Assembly: GCA_035524595.1 (NCBI GenBank)
Contig: DATKOP010000053.1
Coordinates: 1 to 64,000, forward strand
DNA length: 64,000 nucleotides
Reading direction: 5' to 3'
Origin: CAIKZZ01 sp035524595
GTDB taxonomy: Bacteria > Pseudomonadota > Gammaproteobacteria > Steroidobacterales > Steroidobacteraceae
In this document: piece after piece, positions 8,409 to 18,800 of the stretch
Layout of the letters: every line of letters starts with the position of its first letter
Position numbering within the stretch: position 1 is the first letter of the stretch
Notes under the pieces: model-generated
What the model was told of the DNA's origin: nothing
What the model saw: the letters and a program-made list of their open reading frames with translations, nothing else
Databases searched by the model: none
Translations under genes and position numbers: made by a program

Positions 8409-9845
8409 CTACCTCGCCGCCTCGCGGGCCGGCGACCCGCAGTCCTTCTGCCGCGTCCCGGTCTGCTGCCAGTGCCCGGGGTTCACGACCACGGTCGACG
8501 GGCCGTCGAAGCGCAGCGACAGCGGGTAGCGGCCCGGCACGCGGAACTGCGTGCCGCCCGCAGGCTCCAGCGCCGTCGGCGCGCCGCCGCCGATCGCGTA
8601 CACGGCGAGCGGCCCGGCCGCGATCGCGGTCAGGCGCGGGCCGTCGGCGGCGATCCTGAGGCAGACGCCGCGGCCGAAGCCGTAGTCGCCCGCGTAGCGG
8701 CGCAGCTCCTCGGCGCGCGGCGCGGGCGCCGCGCCCGCCGGCGCGGTCACCGCCGGCTGCGGCGGGATCGCGGCCAGCACCGCGTCCCACATGACCTCGG
8801 AGGCGAGCACGTCGATCTGGAACGCCTCGAGGGGGTTCGCGGGCGTCTCGAGCTCGCCGGTCGACACCGCGTACAGCACGTCGCCGTCGAACTCGGTCGC
8901 GAAGGGCTGGACGGCGCGCGCCATCGAGGTGTGAACCAGGGCGGCGAGGCGCTGCAGCTGCGCCGGCTGCAGCTGGCGGTTGGTCACGACCAGGCTGATC
9001 GTCGTGTTGCCGTGCGGCTCGGCGGCCACCGCCGGCCACTCGCCGCGGCTGGTCGCCGGGAAGCGCGCGAACAGGTCCGCGGTGCGCAGGTCCGCCGGCC
9101 ATTTCGGGTCGCGATAGCAGGCCGCGACCCGGCCGTCGCGCGCCGTCACGACGCCGACCGCGTTGACGACCGTGAACGCCGCGATCTTGAGGTCGCCGAT
9201 CTGGCGGAAGGCGCCGCCCTCGCCCGAGTAGACGTTGCAGCCGAAGATCCGGCCGTTCATCGCGAACCGGCCGGCACCCTGGGCGCCGAGCGGGAACAGG
9301 CCCGGGCGCGCCGCCCGGTAGGCCGCCTGCGCGAGGCGCTTGTCCGGGTAGACCTCGTTCAGCCGGCGGTCGCCGAGGTCGTAGATGATGGCGCCGGCCG
9401 CGAAGGCGATGTTGTCCCACGCCCCGCCGCGCAGGCCGTCGTCCTTCATCGCGCTCATGACCGCCGTCGTCGCCTCGAGCCCGTACGCCGAGCCGCCGGC
9501 GAACACCACGGCGTCGAGCACCGGCACCGGGTAGCCCTGTCGCAGGTAGTCGGTGTTGACGGTCCCCGGGCTGCCACCGCGCACGTCGACGGCCGCGCTC
9601 GCGCGCTTCGCGAACTGGAACACCGTCAGCCCGGTCGGGCCCTCCTCGTACTCGCCGGTGCCGATGCGCAGCGCCGGCCAGTCGAAGCGCAGCAGCCGCT
9701 CGCCGGCGTTGATGACCGGCACCAGCGCCGCCTGGCCGCTGGCCGCGGCCGGCGGCGCGGCCGGGGGCGCAGCGCCGAGGACGCCGCCGGCGAGGCCGGT
9801 GAGCGTCGCGCCGAGGAACACGCGGGCCAGGGTCGGGGTTGTCAT
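8409..9845 (-). CDS. P1 (DmpA/BapA-type) N-terminal nucleophile peptidase with extra C-terminal domain
   Basis: A 478-residue exported protein with an Ala-rich signal peptide. Residues of about 45-350 match the P1 aminopeptidase/esterase family: PTGLTVFQF, VVFAGGSAYGLEA, and HGNTTISLVVTNRQL near residue 278. In this family the chain self-cleaves just before the nucleophilic Ser/Thr; here the first Thr of NTT (about 281) is the likely nucleophile. Substrates in the family are N-terminal D-amino or beta-amino residues. The last 100 residues (RRYAGDYGFGRGVCLRIAADG onward) form an additional beta domain like the small C-terminal domains of some serine hydrolases, which is not part of standard P1 enzymes. 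The ATG at 9845 is chosen because GAAGGTG precedes it. Confidence 0.8.
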   Translation of the reverse strand: MTTPTLARVFLGATLTGLAGGVLGAAPPAAPPAAASGQAALVPVINAGERLLRFDWPALRIGTGEYEEGPTGLTVFQFAKRASAAVDVRGGSPGTVNTDYLRQGYPVPVLDAVVFAGGSAYGLEATTAVMSAMKDDGLRGGAWDNIAFAAGAIIYDLGDRRLNEVYPDKRLAQAAYRAARPGLFPLGAQGAGRFAMNGRIFGCNVYSGEGGAFRQIGDLKIAAFTVVNAVGVVTARDGRVAACYRDPKWPADLRTADLFARFPATSRGEWPAVAAEPHGNTTISLVVTNRQLQPAQLQRLAALVHTSMARAVQPFATEFDGDVLYAVSTGELETPANPLEAFQIDVLASEVMWDAVLAAIPPQPAVTAPAGAAPAPRAEELRRYAGDYGFGRGVCLRIAADGPRLTAIAAGPLAVYAIGGGAPTALEPAGGTQFRVPGRYPLSLRFDGPSTVVVNPGHWQQTGTRQKDCGSPAREAAR

Positions 9846-9948
9846 CACGGCTGCACCTTCGCGGATCGCGGCGCGCGGCCCCACGCCGCCCGCCGGGGCC
9901 GATCGTATGCGGGATCCGGGCCCGCCGCCAACCGCGGCCGGCGCCGGC

Positions 9949-11757
9949 TCATTCGTTCGCGACGGTCTCGAGGCCGGGCTCGCCGAGGTGGCAGGACTCC
10001 GGGAACGTGTGGATGCCCGGCACCTGCCCGTCGCGCAGCGAGCGCTGCAGCGCCTCCCAGTAGGCCACCGTCAGGAGTTCACCGTGCGCGGCGCGAAATG
10101 CGCGCCTGAGCGCCCGGTTCGCGACCCGCAGCCCCGCCTCGATCTCCTCGGGCAGGAACACGATGCCGTCCTCGAAGAACCAGCCGGGCACGTCCTCCTC
10201 GCCGTCGCAGCGTTCCGCGTTGGTGCGCACCTTGACGTCGGTCAGCGGCTCGACGGCGTCGTAGTCGTAGAGGTAGACCTTGAGGTAGCGGCTGACGCCG
10301 TAGTTGCGCGCGTCGAAGTCGCGGTTGAACACGTTCGCCGCGGCGTTGTTGCGGATGCAGTAGCCGAGGTTGACGATCGCGCGCGCCGCGCGCGCCTCGG
10401 GCTCGCGCTCGAGGAACAGGTTGAGCGGCGTCAGCTTGCGCTGCACGACGAGGTAGCGGAACAAGAGCGCATCGTCGCGCACCTGCACGGCGTTGCCGGC
10501 CGCGCCGACCAGCTCCTCCGTCAGCTCCGGGGCGAACCACGCGCGGTCGAGCTTGAGGTTGTAGTACAGGATGTTGTCGAGCATGCTGCCGGTGCGGTTG
10601 ATCTCGTGCACCCGCCGGTACTTCTCGAGCACGGCGTCGACGCCGCCGAAGCTGTCCCACTTGTAGTCGGCGGTCGGCCGGTCGCGGATCACCTTCAGGA
10701 CGTAGTCCGAGTTCGGTGCGGTGAACGCGATCGCGACGGTGCCGCGATGGCCCGGTGCCACGGCCAGCCGCTCGCGGTCGCGCACCAGCTGCCGGCGCAC
10801 GTCGTCCATCACCGCGACCTTGGTCACGTGGAAGTAGCCGATGGTCGAGTAGTGCAGGCCGAGCGGCCGGCGCGGCATGATGCTGTGCAGGAAGTCGCTG
10901 AGCTCGTGGTAGTGGCGGTTCGTGACCTGGAACGGCGCCTCGGTGGAGCTGAACAGGTTGTGGATGTGCGGCGCGGTGTGCAGCAACGCCTCGGCGCGCA
11001 GGCCGCCGGACTCGTGCAGCAGCGCGACGACGCAGGGTCGGAACTCGCCGCCCTGCAGCACCAGCCGGCCGACGAGGTAGGCGCCGCGGTTGCGGAAGAA
11101 GCCACCGCGGATCATCTCGATCGCGCGCAGCCCGCCCCCGGCGCGGTCCGCGAGCAGCTCGTTGAGGCGCCGCGCGACGCGCTCGGCGTCGGCGGCGAGA
11201 TCCCGGAACGGCACGGCGAGCCCGCCGACCTCGAGCAGCCGCTGCACGACGCGCCGGTCGACCGGCCAGTCGCAGGCGAAGGTCGCGTAGACCTCGTCCC
11301 AGGCCGGCGCCACGGTGCGCTGCTCGCCGAAGTCGTACTCCACCGGCTTCCACTCGCCGTGATAGAGGCGCCGCCGCGCCGAGTGGATGTAGGCGAGCGC
11401 GAGGTCCGCCTCGTAGCGGCCCTCGACCGCGCGCAGGTACGCGGCCTCGACCTGCGCCCACAGCGCCTCCTGCCGCACGAGCGCGGGGAAGGCGGCGCGC
11501 AGCTCCTCGGCGAGCGCGTAGACTGTGGCGTTGTAGAGGCCGAGGCGCCGCTTCGCCGCGCTGACCGTGGCCGGGTGATCGCGCGCCTCGAACGAGCCCT
11601 TGGCGAGCCAGGTCAGGCGCAGGAACTCGGCGTAGAAGCCCTCGAACACGCTGCGGATCCAGCCGGCCGCGAGCGCCACGCGCGCGGGGTCCGCCGTCGC
11701 CGCCGCGAGCCGCGCCGGGTAGTCCGTGGCCGCCGCGTCCTGCCGTCGCCCTGCCAC
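9949..11757 (-). CDS. aceK: Isocitrate dehydrogenase kinase/phosphatase
   Basis: A 602-residue protein matching AceK along its whole length. Diagnostic segments are WIRSVFEGFYAEFLRLTWLAK near the N-terminus, the ATP-binding region with NSDYVLKVIRDRPTADYKWD, and the C-terminal DYDAVEPLTDVKVRTN and VPGWFFEDGIVFLPEE. AceK phosphorylates isocitrate dehydrogenase to divert carbon to the glyoxylate bypass and also reverses this. Length is close to the usual 570-610. The start is GTG. Unlike the enterobacterial aceBAK operon, no isocitrate lyase or malate synthase gene is adjacent; the neighbours are peptidases, so regulation must be independent. Confidence 0.93.
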   Translation of the reverse strand: MAGRRQDAAATDYPARLAAATADPARVALAAGWIRSVFEGFYAEFLRLTWLAKGSFEARDHPATVSAAKRRLGLYNATVYALAEELRAAFPALVRQEALWAQVEAAYLRAVEGRYEADLALAYIHSARRRLYHGEWKPVEYDFGEQRTVAPAWDEVYATFACDWPVDRRVVQRLLEVGGLAVPFRDLAADAERVARRLNELLADRAGGGLRAIEMIRGGFFRNRGAYLVGRLVLQGGEFRPCVVALLHESGGLRAEALLHTAPHIHNLFSSTEAPFQVTNRHYHELSDFLHSIMPRRPLGLHYSTIGYFHVTKVAVMDDVRRQLVRDRERLAVAPGHRGTVAIAFTAPNSDYVLKVIRDRPTADYKWDSFGGVDAVLEKYRRVHEINRTGSMLDNILYYNLKLDRAWFAPELTEELVGAAGNAVQVRDDALLFRYLVVQRKLTPLNLFLEREPEARAARAIVNLGYCIRNNAAANVFNRDFDARNYGVSRYLKVYLYDYDAVEPLTDVKVRTNAERCDGEEDVPGWFFEDGIVFLPEEIEAGLRVANRALRRAFRAAHGELLTVAYWEALQRSLRDGQVPGIHTFPESCHLGEPGLETVANE

Positions 11758-11805
11758 CGCTGCGAGCTGCCGAGGTCGCCGGGCCGGGAGTCGCCGCGCC
11801 GCCGC

Positions 11806-13986
11806 TCAGCGCGCGGCCGCGAGCCGCGTCGCGTCGGCGGCCAGCGCGCGCAGCAGCGCGACGTTGCGCCGCAGCGCAGCCTCGAGCGTCGCCGCCTGGG
11901 CGCGCGCCGTCCGCCAGTCGCCGGCCTCGGCCGCCTCGGTCACGCCCGGCAGCTGCAGCGGGTCGTAGTTGAAGCGCTTGGCGTAGATCACGTGCTGGTA
12001 CCACGGCCGGTGCGGGATGCCGGCCGGATCGCGCCAGTTGCCCTCCACCTGCAGCAGCGCCGCGTTGAGGCGGCGCTCGCCGTCCGCGCCGAGGCGCCCC
12101 GAGTCGAGCGCCGCGCGGATCGCGCCGCGCGCCTCGGCCCCGGCGCGCTCGAGGTCCGCGGCCGCCCGGCGCAGCCGCGCGAACGGCAGCTGGCTCGCGG
12201 CCGCGGTGCGCTGCGACAGCTCGTCGAGGAAGCCCGCGATGCTGCGGCCATAGAGCTCGAAGTCGAGCGGCACGACGTCGGCGTTCGCGAGCCTGAGCGC
12301 CGTAACGCCCCAGAACTGCGACATCAGCACGTGGTAGCGGAAGCCCGGGTCGCCAAAGTGCTCCATCCAGTAGAAGTCGTCGTACACCGAGTGGTAGACG
12401 CTCGGGTAGTAGTCGCCGCCCTCGAAGCCCGCCGTCATCGTCGGCCGCACCAGGAAGCTGAGGAACACCGTGTCGTCCGAGCTGCCCGGGATCTTGGTCT
12501 CGACCAGGTTCGCGTCGGTCACCGGCAGCTCGACGTGCGCCTCGGCGCGCTTGCGCCGGACCGACTCGCGCCAAGCCGCGTAGAGCGGCCGGCCGGACGG
12601 GTCCTCGACGCTGCGGCTGACGTCGACCAGCAGCGGCGCGAGCGAGGGCACGGCGCTGACCGCGAAGTCCGGCCCCGACACGCCCTCGTCGACGTTGAGG
12701 TAGGCCACCAGCTTCCGCCTGAGCTCGCCGGCGAACTCCTCGCCCCATTCGGTCGAGCCGGTCAGGGCGACCTCCTCGGCGTCCCAGCTGCACAGGATCA
12801 GCGTGCGGCGCGGGCGCCGGCCGGCGCGCAGCAGGTCGCCGAGCGCGTGCGAGACGCCGAGCAGCGCGGTGGTGCCGCTCGAGGGGTCGACGGCGCCGAA
12901 CTCCCAGGCGTCGCGGTGGTTGCCGAGCACGATCCACTCGTCCGGGACCTCGGCGCCGGTGATGCGCGCCTCGACCACCTCGATCGGCTGCACGCGGGTG
13001 TCCATGTCGACGCGAAAGTGCACCACCGCCTCGCCGCCGAGGCGGTAGGTGAGCGGCAGGCCGCCCTGCCACGCCGCCGGCGCCGGCGGCCCGCCCATGT
13101 GCTCGAGCAGCGGTCGTGCGTCCTGCCAGGAGATCACCGTCGCCATGATCTTCGGCAGCGAGGTCGCCTCCGCGGGGCTGAGGCGCCGCGCGCCGGGCAG
13201 CGACGGCCAGCCGGGCGTCAGCGGGTCGCCGGGCGTGATGAAGTCGTAGGTGATCGCGCCGCGCTGGATGTGGCTCGCCGGACCGCGCGGCCCGTTCGGC
13301 AGCGCGGTCTCGGGGCGGTAGCCGTCCTCGGCCGGGTCGGAGTAGATCAAGAGCGCCGCCGCGCCGTGGCGCTCCGCGGTCAGCGCCTTGTAGCCGCGGT
13401 AGCTGTAGGGGTTGGAGTAGCGGACCAGCACCACCTTGCCGCGCACGTCGATGCCGCTCGCCGCCAGCACCGCGTAGTCCTCGGGGTTGCCGCCGTGCGC
13501 GTAGACGATCGGCGCCGTGACCTCGCCGGAGGCCGACATCGACACCCAGCCGCCGCGCACGCGCGGGTTGCGGGTGTCGGGGTCGGCGTCGAAGCCCTCC
13601 TCGCGCAGCGCCGCCGTGTAGTGCACCGGGCTCAGCATCTCGAGCGCGATCGAGCGCGGCAGCGAATTGAGGACGTCGTAGCGGCGGATGACAACGTTCT
13701 CGAGCCCCTGGCGGCGCCACGTGTCGGCGACGTACTCGGCGAGCTCGTGGTTGCGCGCCGATCCCGCCGGGTGCGGCTCGGCGGTGAGCTCGCGGAGCAC
13801 CGCGCGCGCCTCGGCGGCGCTCGGCACCGCCGTCAGCCGCGTCTCGAGAGCGAGCTCTGCGACCGCATGCTCCGGCGTGAACCCGCTGAGCCCGGTGGCC
13901 GGCGCCGCGACCGAGGCCGGCGCCGCGGCGGCGAGCAGCAGCGGGGCGATCAGCGCCGGGGCGGCGCGCGGGCGATGGCGCATCAT
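11806..13986 (-). CDS. M28B metallopeptidase, glutamate carboxypeptidase II-like
   Basis: A 726-residue exported peptidase with a signal peptide rich in Ala/Leu. Order of domains: N-terminal peptidase part, protease-associated domain (about 115-290, APIVYAHGGNPEDYAVLAASG), M28 catalytic domain (about 330-540) and a transferrin-receptor-like dimerisation domain (about 590-726). All five zinc ligands of the family can be placed: His and Asp in GNHRDAWEFGAVDPSSG, Glu in WDAEEVALTGSTEWG, Asp in LNVDEG and His in VYHSVYDDFYW. It probably removes C-terminal acidic residues from peptides in the periplasm, but substrate preference is inferred. The tandem ATGs at 13986/13983 were chosen because the signal peptide begins there. 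Confidence 0.88.
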   Translation of the reverse strand: MMRHRPRAAPALIAPLLLAAAAPASVAAPATGLSGFTPEHAVAELALETRLTAVPSAAEARAVLRELTAEPHPAGSARNHELAEYVADTWRRQGLENVVIRRYDVLNSLPRSIALEMLSPVHYTAALREEGFDADPDTRNPRVRGGWVSMSASGEVTAPIVYAHGGNPEDYAVLAASGIDVRGKVVLVRYSNPYSYRGYKALTAERHGAAALLIYSDPAEDGYRPETALPNGPRGPASHIQRGAITYDFITPGDPLTPGWPSLPGARRLSPAEATSLPKIMATVISWQDARPLLEHMGGPPAPAAWQGGLPLTYRLGGEAVVHFRVDMDTRVQPIEVVEARITGAEVPDEWIVLGNHRDAWEFGAVDPSSGTTALLGVSHALGDLLRAGRRPRRTLILCSWDAEEVALTGSTEWGEEFAGELRRKLVAYLNVDEGVSGPDFAVSAVPSLAPLLVDVSRSVEDPSGRPLYAAWRESVRRKRAEAHVELPVTDANLVETKIPGSSDDTVFLSFLVRPTMTAGFEGGDYYPSVYHSVYDDFYWMEHFGDPGFRYHVLMSQFWGVTALRLANADVVPLDFELYGRSIAGFLDELSQRTAAASQLPFARLRRAAADLERAGAEARGAIRAALDSGRLGADGERRLNAALLQVEGNWRDPAGIPHRPWYQHVIYAKRFNYDPLQLPGVTEAAEAGDWRTARAQAATLEAALRRNVALLRALAADATRLAAAR

Positions 13987-14216
13987 GAGTGGCGGGACCC
14001 GTCGGCAGGGGCGACGCGCCGCCGGCCCGGCGCCGCGTTCGCGCAGCCTACCACGGAGCGCGCACCGGCCAGCGCCGGCCGGCCCGGCACAGCCGCGGCC
14101 GGACGCCGCCGGCGGCGGGCCGGTTCCGGTCGGGGCGCATTGATGGCACCCTTGCGGCTTCGTCCGTGCCGGCGACCGTGCCGGCACGCCCTGACACCGC
14201 ATCCGAGGGGGAGTTC

Positions 14217-15755
14217 ATGCGCCAGTTCTGGGTCCTGTCCACCGTCGTGCTCGCGCTCGCCGCCGCCGTTCCGGCCGCGCTCGCCGCCGACCCGGCCGCC
14301 GATGCCAAGGCGACGCCCAAGCCGGAGCCGAAGCCGGAGCAGTCGGTCACGCAGCACGTGCTGCACGCCGGCGCGATCAACCTCGAGTACACGGCCACCG
14401 CCGGCACCGCGATCGTGCGCGACAAGGACGAGAAGCCCGTCGCCAGCATCGGCTACGTCGCCTACACGCGGCGCGACGTCAAGGACGCCTCGCGACGCCC
14501 GGTGACGTTCGCCTTCAACGGCGGGCCCGGCTCCTCTTCGCTGTGGCTGCACATGGGGTTTCTCGGCCCGAAGCGCGTCGCGACGCCGGACGCCAAGGCC
14601 GCGCCGCCGGCGCCGTTCAGCGTCGTCGACAACGCCTACACGCCGCTCGACAAGACCGACGTCGTGCTCATCGACCCGGTCGGCACGGGACTCAGCAAGG
14701 CGGTCGGCGACAAGAAGGACGAGGACTTCTGGTCCGTCGACAGCGACATCGAGTGCATCAGCCGCTTCATCACGCAGTACCTGGACGACAACCACCGCTG
14801 GGGCTCGCCGAAGTACCTGCTCGGCGAGAGCTATGGCACGACGCGCGGCGCCGGCATCGTGCGTTACCTGCAGGAGCGCAGCAACCTCGCGTTCAACGGC
14901 GTGATCCTGGTGTCGGTCGCGACCGACATCGAGGCGATCTTCGCCGAGCTGCCCGGCAATGACCGGCCGTACCCGCTGTACCTGCCGGCCTTCGCCGCGA
15001 CCGCGTGGTACCTGAAGGCTCTGCCGGGGTCGCACCCGGACCTGCAGGCCCTGCTGCGCGAGGTCCGCGACTACGCGCGCGGCCCCTTCGCCGCCGCCAT
15101 CGACCGCGGCGACAGCCTGACGGCCGCCGAGCGGCTCGCGGTCGCGCAGAAGGTGCACGAGTACACCGGGCTGTCGGTCGACTACCTCGTGGCGGCCAAC
15201 CTGCGGGTCACCGAGGTCGCGTTCGACCACGAGCTGCTGCGCTCGCGCGGCCAGACGGTGGGGCGGATCGACTCGCGCTTCGTCGGCGCGACCTTCGACC
15301 CGCTCGCCAAGGAGGCGGAGTACGACCCGCAGATCAACGCGGTGCGCTTCGCGTACTCCGGCGCGTTCCTCGACTACTACCACCGCGACCTGAACTTCGG
15401 CGCCGGCAAGACCTACCTGACGACCAACTTCGCGATCGGCGGCAAGTGGAAGTGGGAGCACCACGCGCCGGGCGGCGGTCTGCAGATGGCCGTCAACACC
15501 GGCTACGACCTGGCGCGCGCGCTGACCGAGGACCCGCACCTGAAGGTGCTGGTGCTGAACGGCTACTACGACCTGGCGACGCCGTTCTCCGCCACCGAGT
15601 ACATGATGGACCACCTCGGCGTCGGGCCCGACGCGCACGCGCGCATCAGCATGAAGTACTACGAGGCCGGCCACATGATGTACATCCACGGGCCGTCGCT
15701 CGAGCGGATGCACGCCGACGTCGACGCGTTCATCGGCGAGACCAGCGGCCCCTGA
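14217..15755 (+). CDS. S10 serine carboxypeptidase-like protein
   Basis: A 512-residue exported protein with signal peptide (LSTVVLALAAAVPAALAA) and a Lys/Pro/Glu-rich linker. It shows the S10 signatures: FNGGPGSSSLWLHMG for the oxyanion region, GESYGTTRG with the nucleophile Ser near residue 204, NGYYDLATPF with the Asp near 451, and AGHMMY with the His near 486. Bacterial S10 proteins of this kind are abundant in peptide-degrading Proteobacteria. The ATG is preceded by GAGGGGGA, a strong ribosome-binding site. It is divergent from the M28 peptidase gene, with 230 bases of shared upstream DNA. Confidence 0.88.
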   Translation: MRQFWVLSTVVLALAAAVPAALAADPAADAKATPKPEPKPEQSVTQHVLHAGAINLEYTATAGTAIVRDKDEKPVASIGYVAYTRRDVKDASRRPVTFAFNGGPGSSSLWLHMGFLGPKRVATPDAKAAPPAPFSVVDNAYTPLDKTDVVLIDPVGTGLSKAVGDKKDEDFWSVDSDIECISRFITQYLDDNHRWGSPKYLLGESYGTTRGAGIVRYLQERSNLAFNGVILVSVATDIEAIFAELPGNDRPYPLYLPAFAATAWYLKALPGSHPDLQALLREVRDYARGPFAAAIDRGDSLTAAERLAVAQKVHEYTGLSVDYLVAANLRVTEVAFDHELLRSRGQTVGRIDSRFVGATFDPLAKEAEYDPQINAVRFAYSGAFLDYYHRDLNFGAGKTYLTTNFAIGGKWKWEHHAPGGGLQMAVNTGYDLARALTEDPHLKVLVLNGYYDLATPFSATEYMMDHLGVGPDAHARISMKYYEAGHMMYIHGPSLERMHADVDAFIGETSGP

Positions 15756-15819
15756 GCGAGGCGTCGGGGGCGCGGCGCGCGCCAGCGCGCCGGGCCCGTC
15801 GCCGGTCGCGCGCTCAGGG
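15750..15819. terminator. Nested inverted repeats between convergent genes
   Basis: An inner 8-bp stem (CGGCGCGC at 15773-15780, GCGCGCCG at 15785-15792, loop GCCA) is enclosed by a 9-bp pair CCCTGAGCG (15750-15758) and CGCTCAGGG (15811-15819). The outer arms include the stop codons of both flanking genes. This may act as a bidirectional terminator or mRNA-end stabiliser. Confidence 0.35.
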
Positions 15820-18800
15820 CGCCGTGAAGCCGCCGATCGCCGGCACGCCGTGGCCGTGCAGCAGCGCGTTCAGCGCCGGCAGGTCGCCGGCGACGAGCGC
15901 GCGCCACTTGCCGAGCTCGGCGCTGAGCTCGCCGTGCAGGTACGCGTACACCTGCCGCTCCGGCTCGGTCGGCGCCCAGTCCGTGTCCATGACCGAGATG
16001 AAGGTGTCGTACTGCTCGTTGAGCATGTTCGGGTAGCGCAGGTTGTCCTCCGAGGCCGCCATCTGCACCTGCACCAGCCGGCCCTCGATCGGCGCCATCT
16101 TCGCGAGCAGCGCCTCGACGGCCTCGACCACCGGCTTCGCGGCGGCGCTGTCCGCGCTCCACTTCTGGATGGTCTGCAGCCGGGCGCGGGTGTCGCGGAT
16201 CTGGTTGACGGCGCGGTGCAGCGCGTCGATGTCGGCGGCGACCTTGAGCGTCAGGTCGTCGAGCTCGTCGAGGTCGCGCGGCGTCACCTGGCCGGCCAGC
16301 CGCGGGTCGAGGATGACCTCGAGCGGCACGGTCTGGCTCCGGCCGCGCACCGTCAGCCGCACCTGGTAGCGGCCCGGCTTGACGATCGGCCCGCGCGGGC
16401 CGTTGTCGGAGTAGAAGGCGCCCGGGATGGCGACCGGATCCTCGCGGCGGAAGTTCCAGGCGAAGCGGTTCGCGCCGGCGGTGGCGGGGATCACGTCCGC
16501 CGGCGCCTCGCGGTCGACCCACTCCGGCGGCTGCTCGACCGTGTCGGCGGCCTTGAGGTTCGAGAAGCGCTTCAGCAGCTTGCCGTCCTTGTCGAGGAAC
16601 TCGAGCGTGACCTCCTCCTTCGCGGCGGGCGCGCTCTTCAGGTAGTAGTCGACGATCGCGCCGGGTGGCGGGTTGTCGCCGGTCGGCAGGCGCCGCGCCA
16701 CGTCCTCGGGGATGTGCAGCCGCACGGCCGTGGCCGGCGCGAACAGGTGGAAGTCTTCGTCGGCGCGCACCGCCGCCGCCTGCCGAAGCGGCGACAGGTC
16801 GTCGAGGATCCAGAACGAGCGCCCGTGCGTCGCGGCGACGAGGTCGGCGTCCTTGACGGCGAGGTCGTGCACCGGCACCGTCGGCAGGTTGAGCTGCAGC
16901 GGCTGCCAGTGCGCGCCGTCGTCGACCGACACGTACACGCCGAGCTCGGTGCCGGCGTACAGCAGGCCGGCCCGCGTCGGGTCCTCGCGCACGGCGCGCA
17001 CGTAGGCGCCGTCCGGGATGCCGCTCGCGATGCGGGTCCAGGTCTTGCCGTAGTCGTGGGTGCGGTAGATCAGCGGCTTCTTGTCGTCGAGCTTGTGGCG
17101 GTCGATCGCCGCGTAGGCGGTGCCGCTGTCGTGCGCCGAGGCCTCGATCAGGCTGACCATGCTCCACGGCGGCAGGTCCTTCGGCGTCACGTTCTGCCAG
17201 CTGCCGCCGTCGTCGCGCGTCAGGTGGATCAGGCCGTCGTCGGTGCCGGCCCACAGGAGGCCGCGCTCGCGCGGCGACTCGGCGACCGTGAACACCGTGT
17301 CGTAGTACTCGACGCTCGTGATGTCGAGCGTGATCGGGCCGCCCGACGGCTTCTGCTTGCTCTTGTCGTTGCGCGTCAGGTCCGGGCTGATGGCGCGCCA
17401 GCTGCGCCCCTGGTCGGTGCTCTTGAGCACGAACTGGGCGGCGGTGTAAAGCACGTTGGAGTCGTAGCGCGACACCAGCACGGGCTCGGTCCACTGCGTG
17501 CGGTACTGCAGGTTCTCGGCGCCGTTGCCGGACACGTCGAGCGGATAGACCGAGGCGTCGCGCAGGTTGTTGGTGCGGTGGTCGTAGCGGGTGATGAAGC
17601 CGCTGTCGGAGCCGGCGTAGACGATCTCCGGGTCGCGCGGATCCGGCGCGATGTAGCCGCTCTCGCCGCCGCCGACCGGATACCAGTCCTGCCGGCCGAT
17701 CACGCCGTCGTCGTCGCGGCTCGCGATCGCGATCGTGGAGTTGTCCTGCTGCGCGCCGTAGACGCGATACGGCCAGTGGTTGTCGACCGCCACGTGATAG
17801 AACTGCGCGGTCGGCTGGTTGTAGGGCTGCGTCCAGGTCCGGCCGCCGTCGACCGACACGCTGGCGCCGCCGTCGCTGCCCTCGATCAGGTGGCGCGGGT
17901 CCTTCGGGTCGATCCACAGTCCGTGGTGATCGCCGTGCGGTGCCGGCACCAGCTCGAAGCTCTTGCCGCCGTCGCCGGAGCGGAACAGGCCGGTGTTCGA
18001 GATGTACAGCACGTCGGGCGTGACCGGATCCGCATAGACGTGCGAGTAGTACCAGGCCCGCTGGCGGAAGCGATGGTCCGAGTTCACGCGCGTCCAGCTG
18101 CCGCCGCCGTCGTCGGAGCGGAACAGCCCGCCCTCCTTGGCCTCGATCAGCGCGTAGACGCGCCCGGAGCCGCCGCCGGCGACCGACACGCCGATGCGGC
18201 CGAGGATGCCGTCCGGCAGGCCGTTGCCCTCGAGCCGCTTCCACGTCACGCCGCCGTCGCTCGACCGGTAGAGGCCGGAGCCCGGCCCGCCGCTCGACAG
18301 CGACCACGGCGTGCGCTGCACCTGCCAGAGCGAGGCGTACACGACGCTGGCGTTGTCGGGGTCGAACACCACGTCGATCGCGCCCGTCTGCGCGTCGCGG
18401 AACAGGACCTTCTGCCAGCTGCGACCGCCGTCCGCGGTGCGGAACACGCCGCGCTCCTCGTTCGGCCCGTAGGCGTGGCCGAGCGCCGCGACCAGCACGA
18501 TGTCCGGGTTCTTCGGGTGCACCGCCACCGCGCCGATGTGCTGCGTGTCGCGAAGGCCCATGTTCTTCCACGTGCGGCCGGCGTCGACGGACTTGTAGAC
18601 GCCGTCGCCGTAGGTGATGTTGCCGCGCGGGCAGGCCTCGCCGCTGCCGACGTAGACGACGTTGTGGTCGGCCTCGGCCACCGCGAGCGCGCCGATCGAG
18701 GCGATCTTCTGCTCGTCGAACACCGGCTGCCACGTCGCCGCGGCGTTGGTGCTCTTCCACACCCCGCCCGCGACGGCGCCGAAGTACCAGGTGGTCGGGT

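Noticed and set aside
9553..14505. 1650-codon plus-strand open frame across the P1, aceK and M28 genes
   Set aside because: It is antisense to three well-supported genes with full conserved motifs, and the product has the biased composition of a shadow frame.
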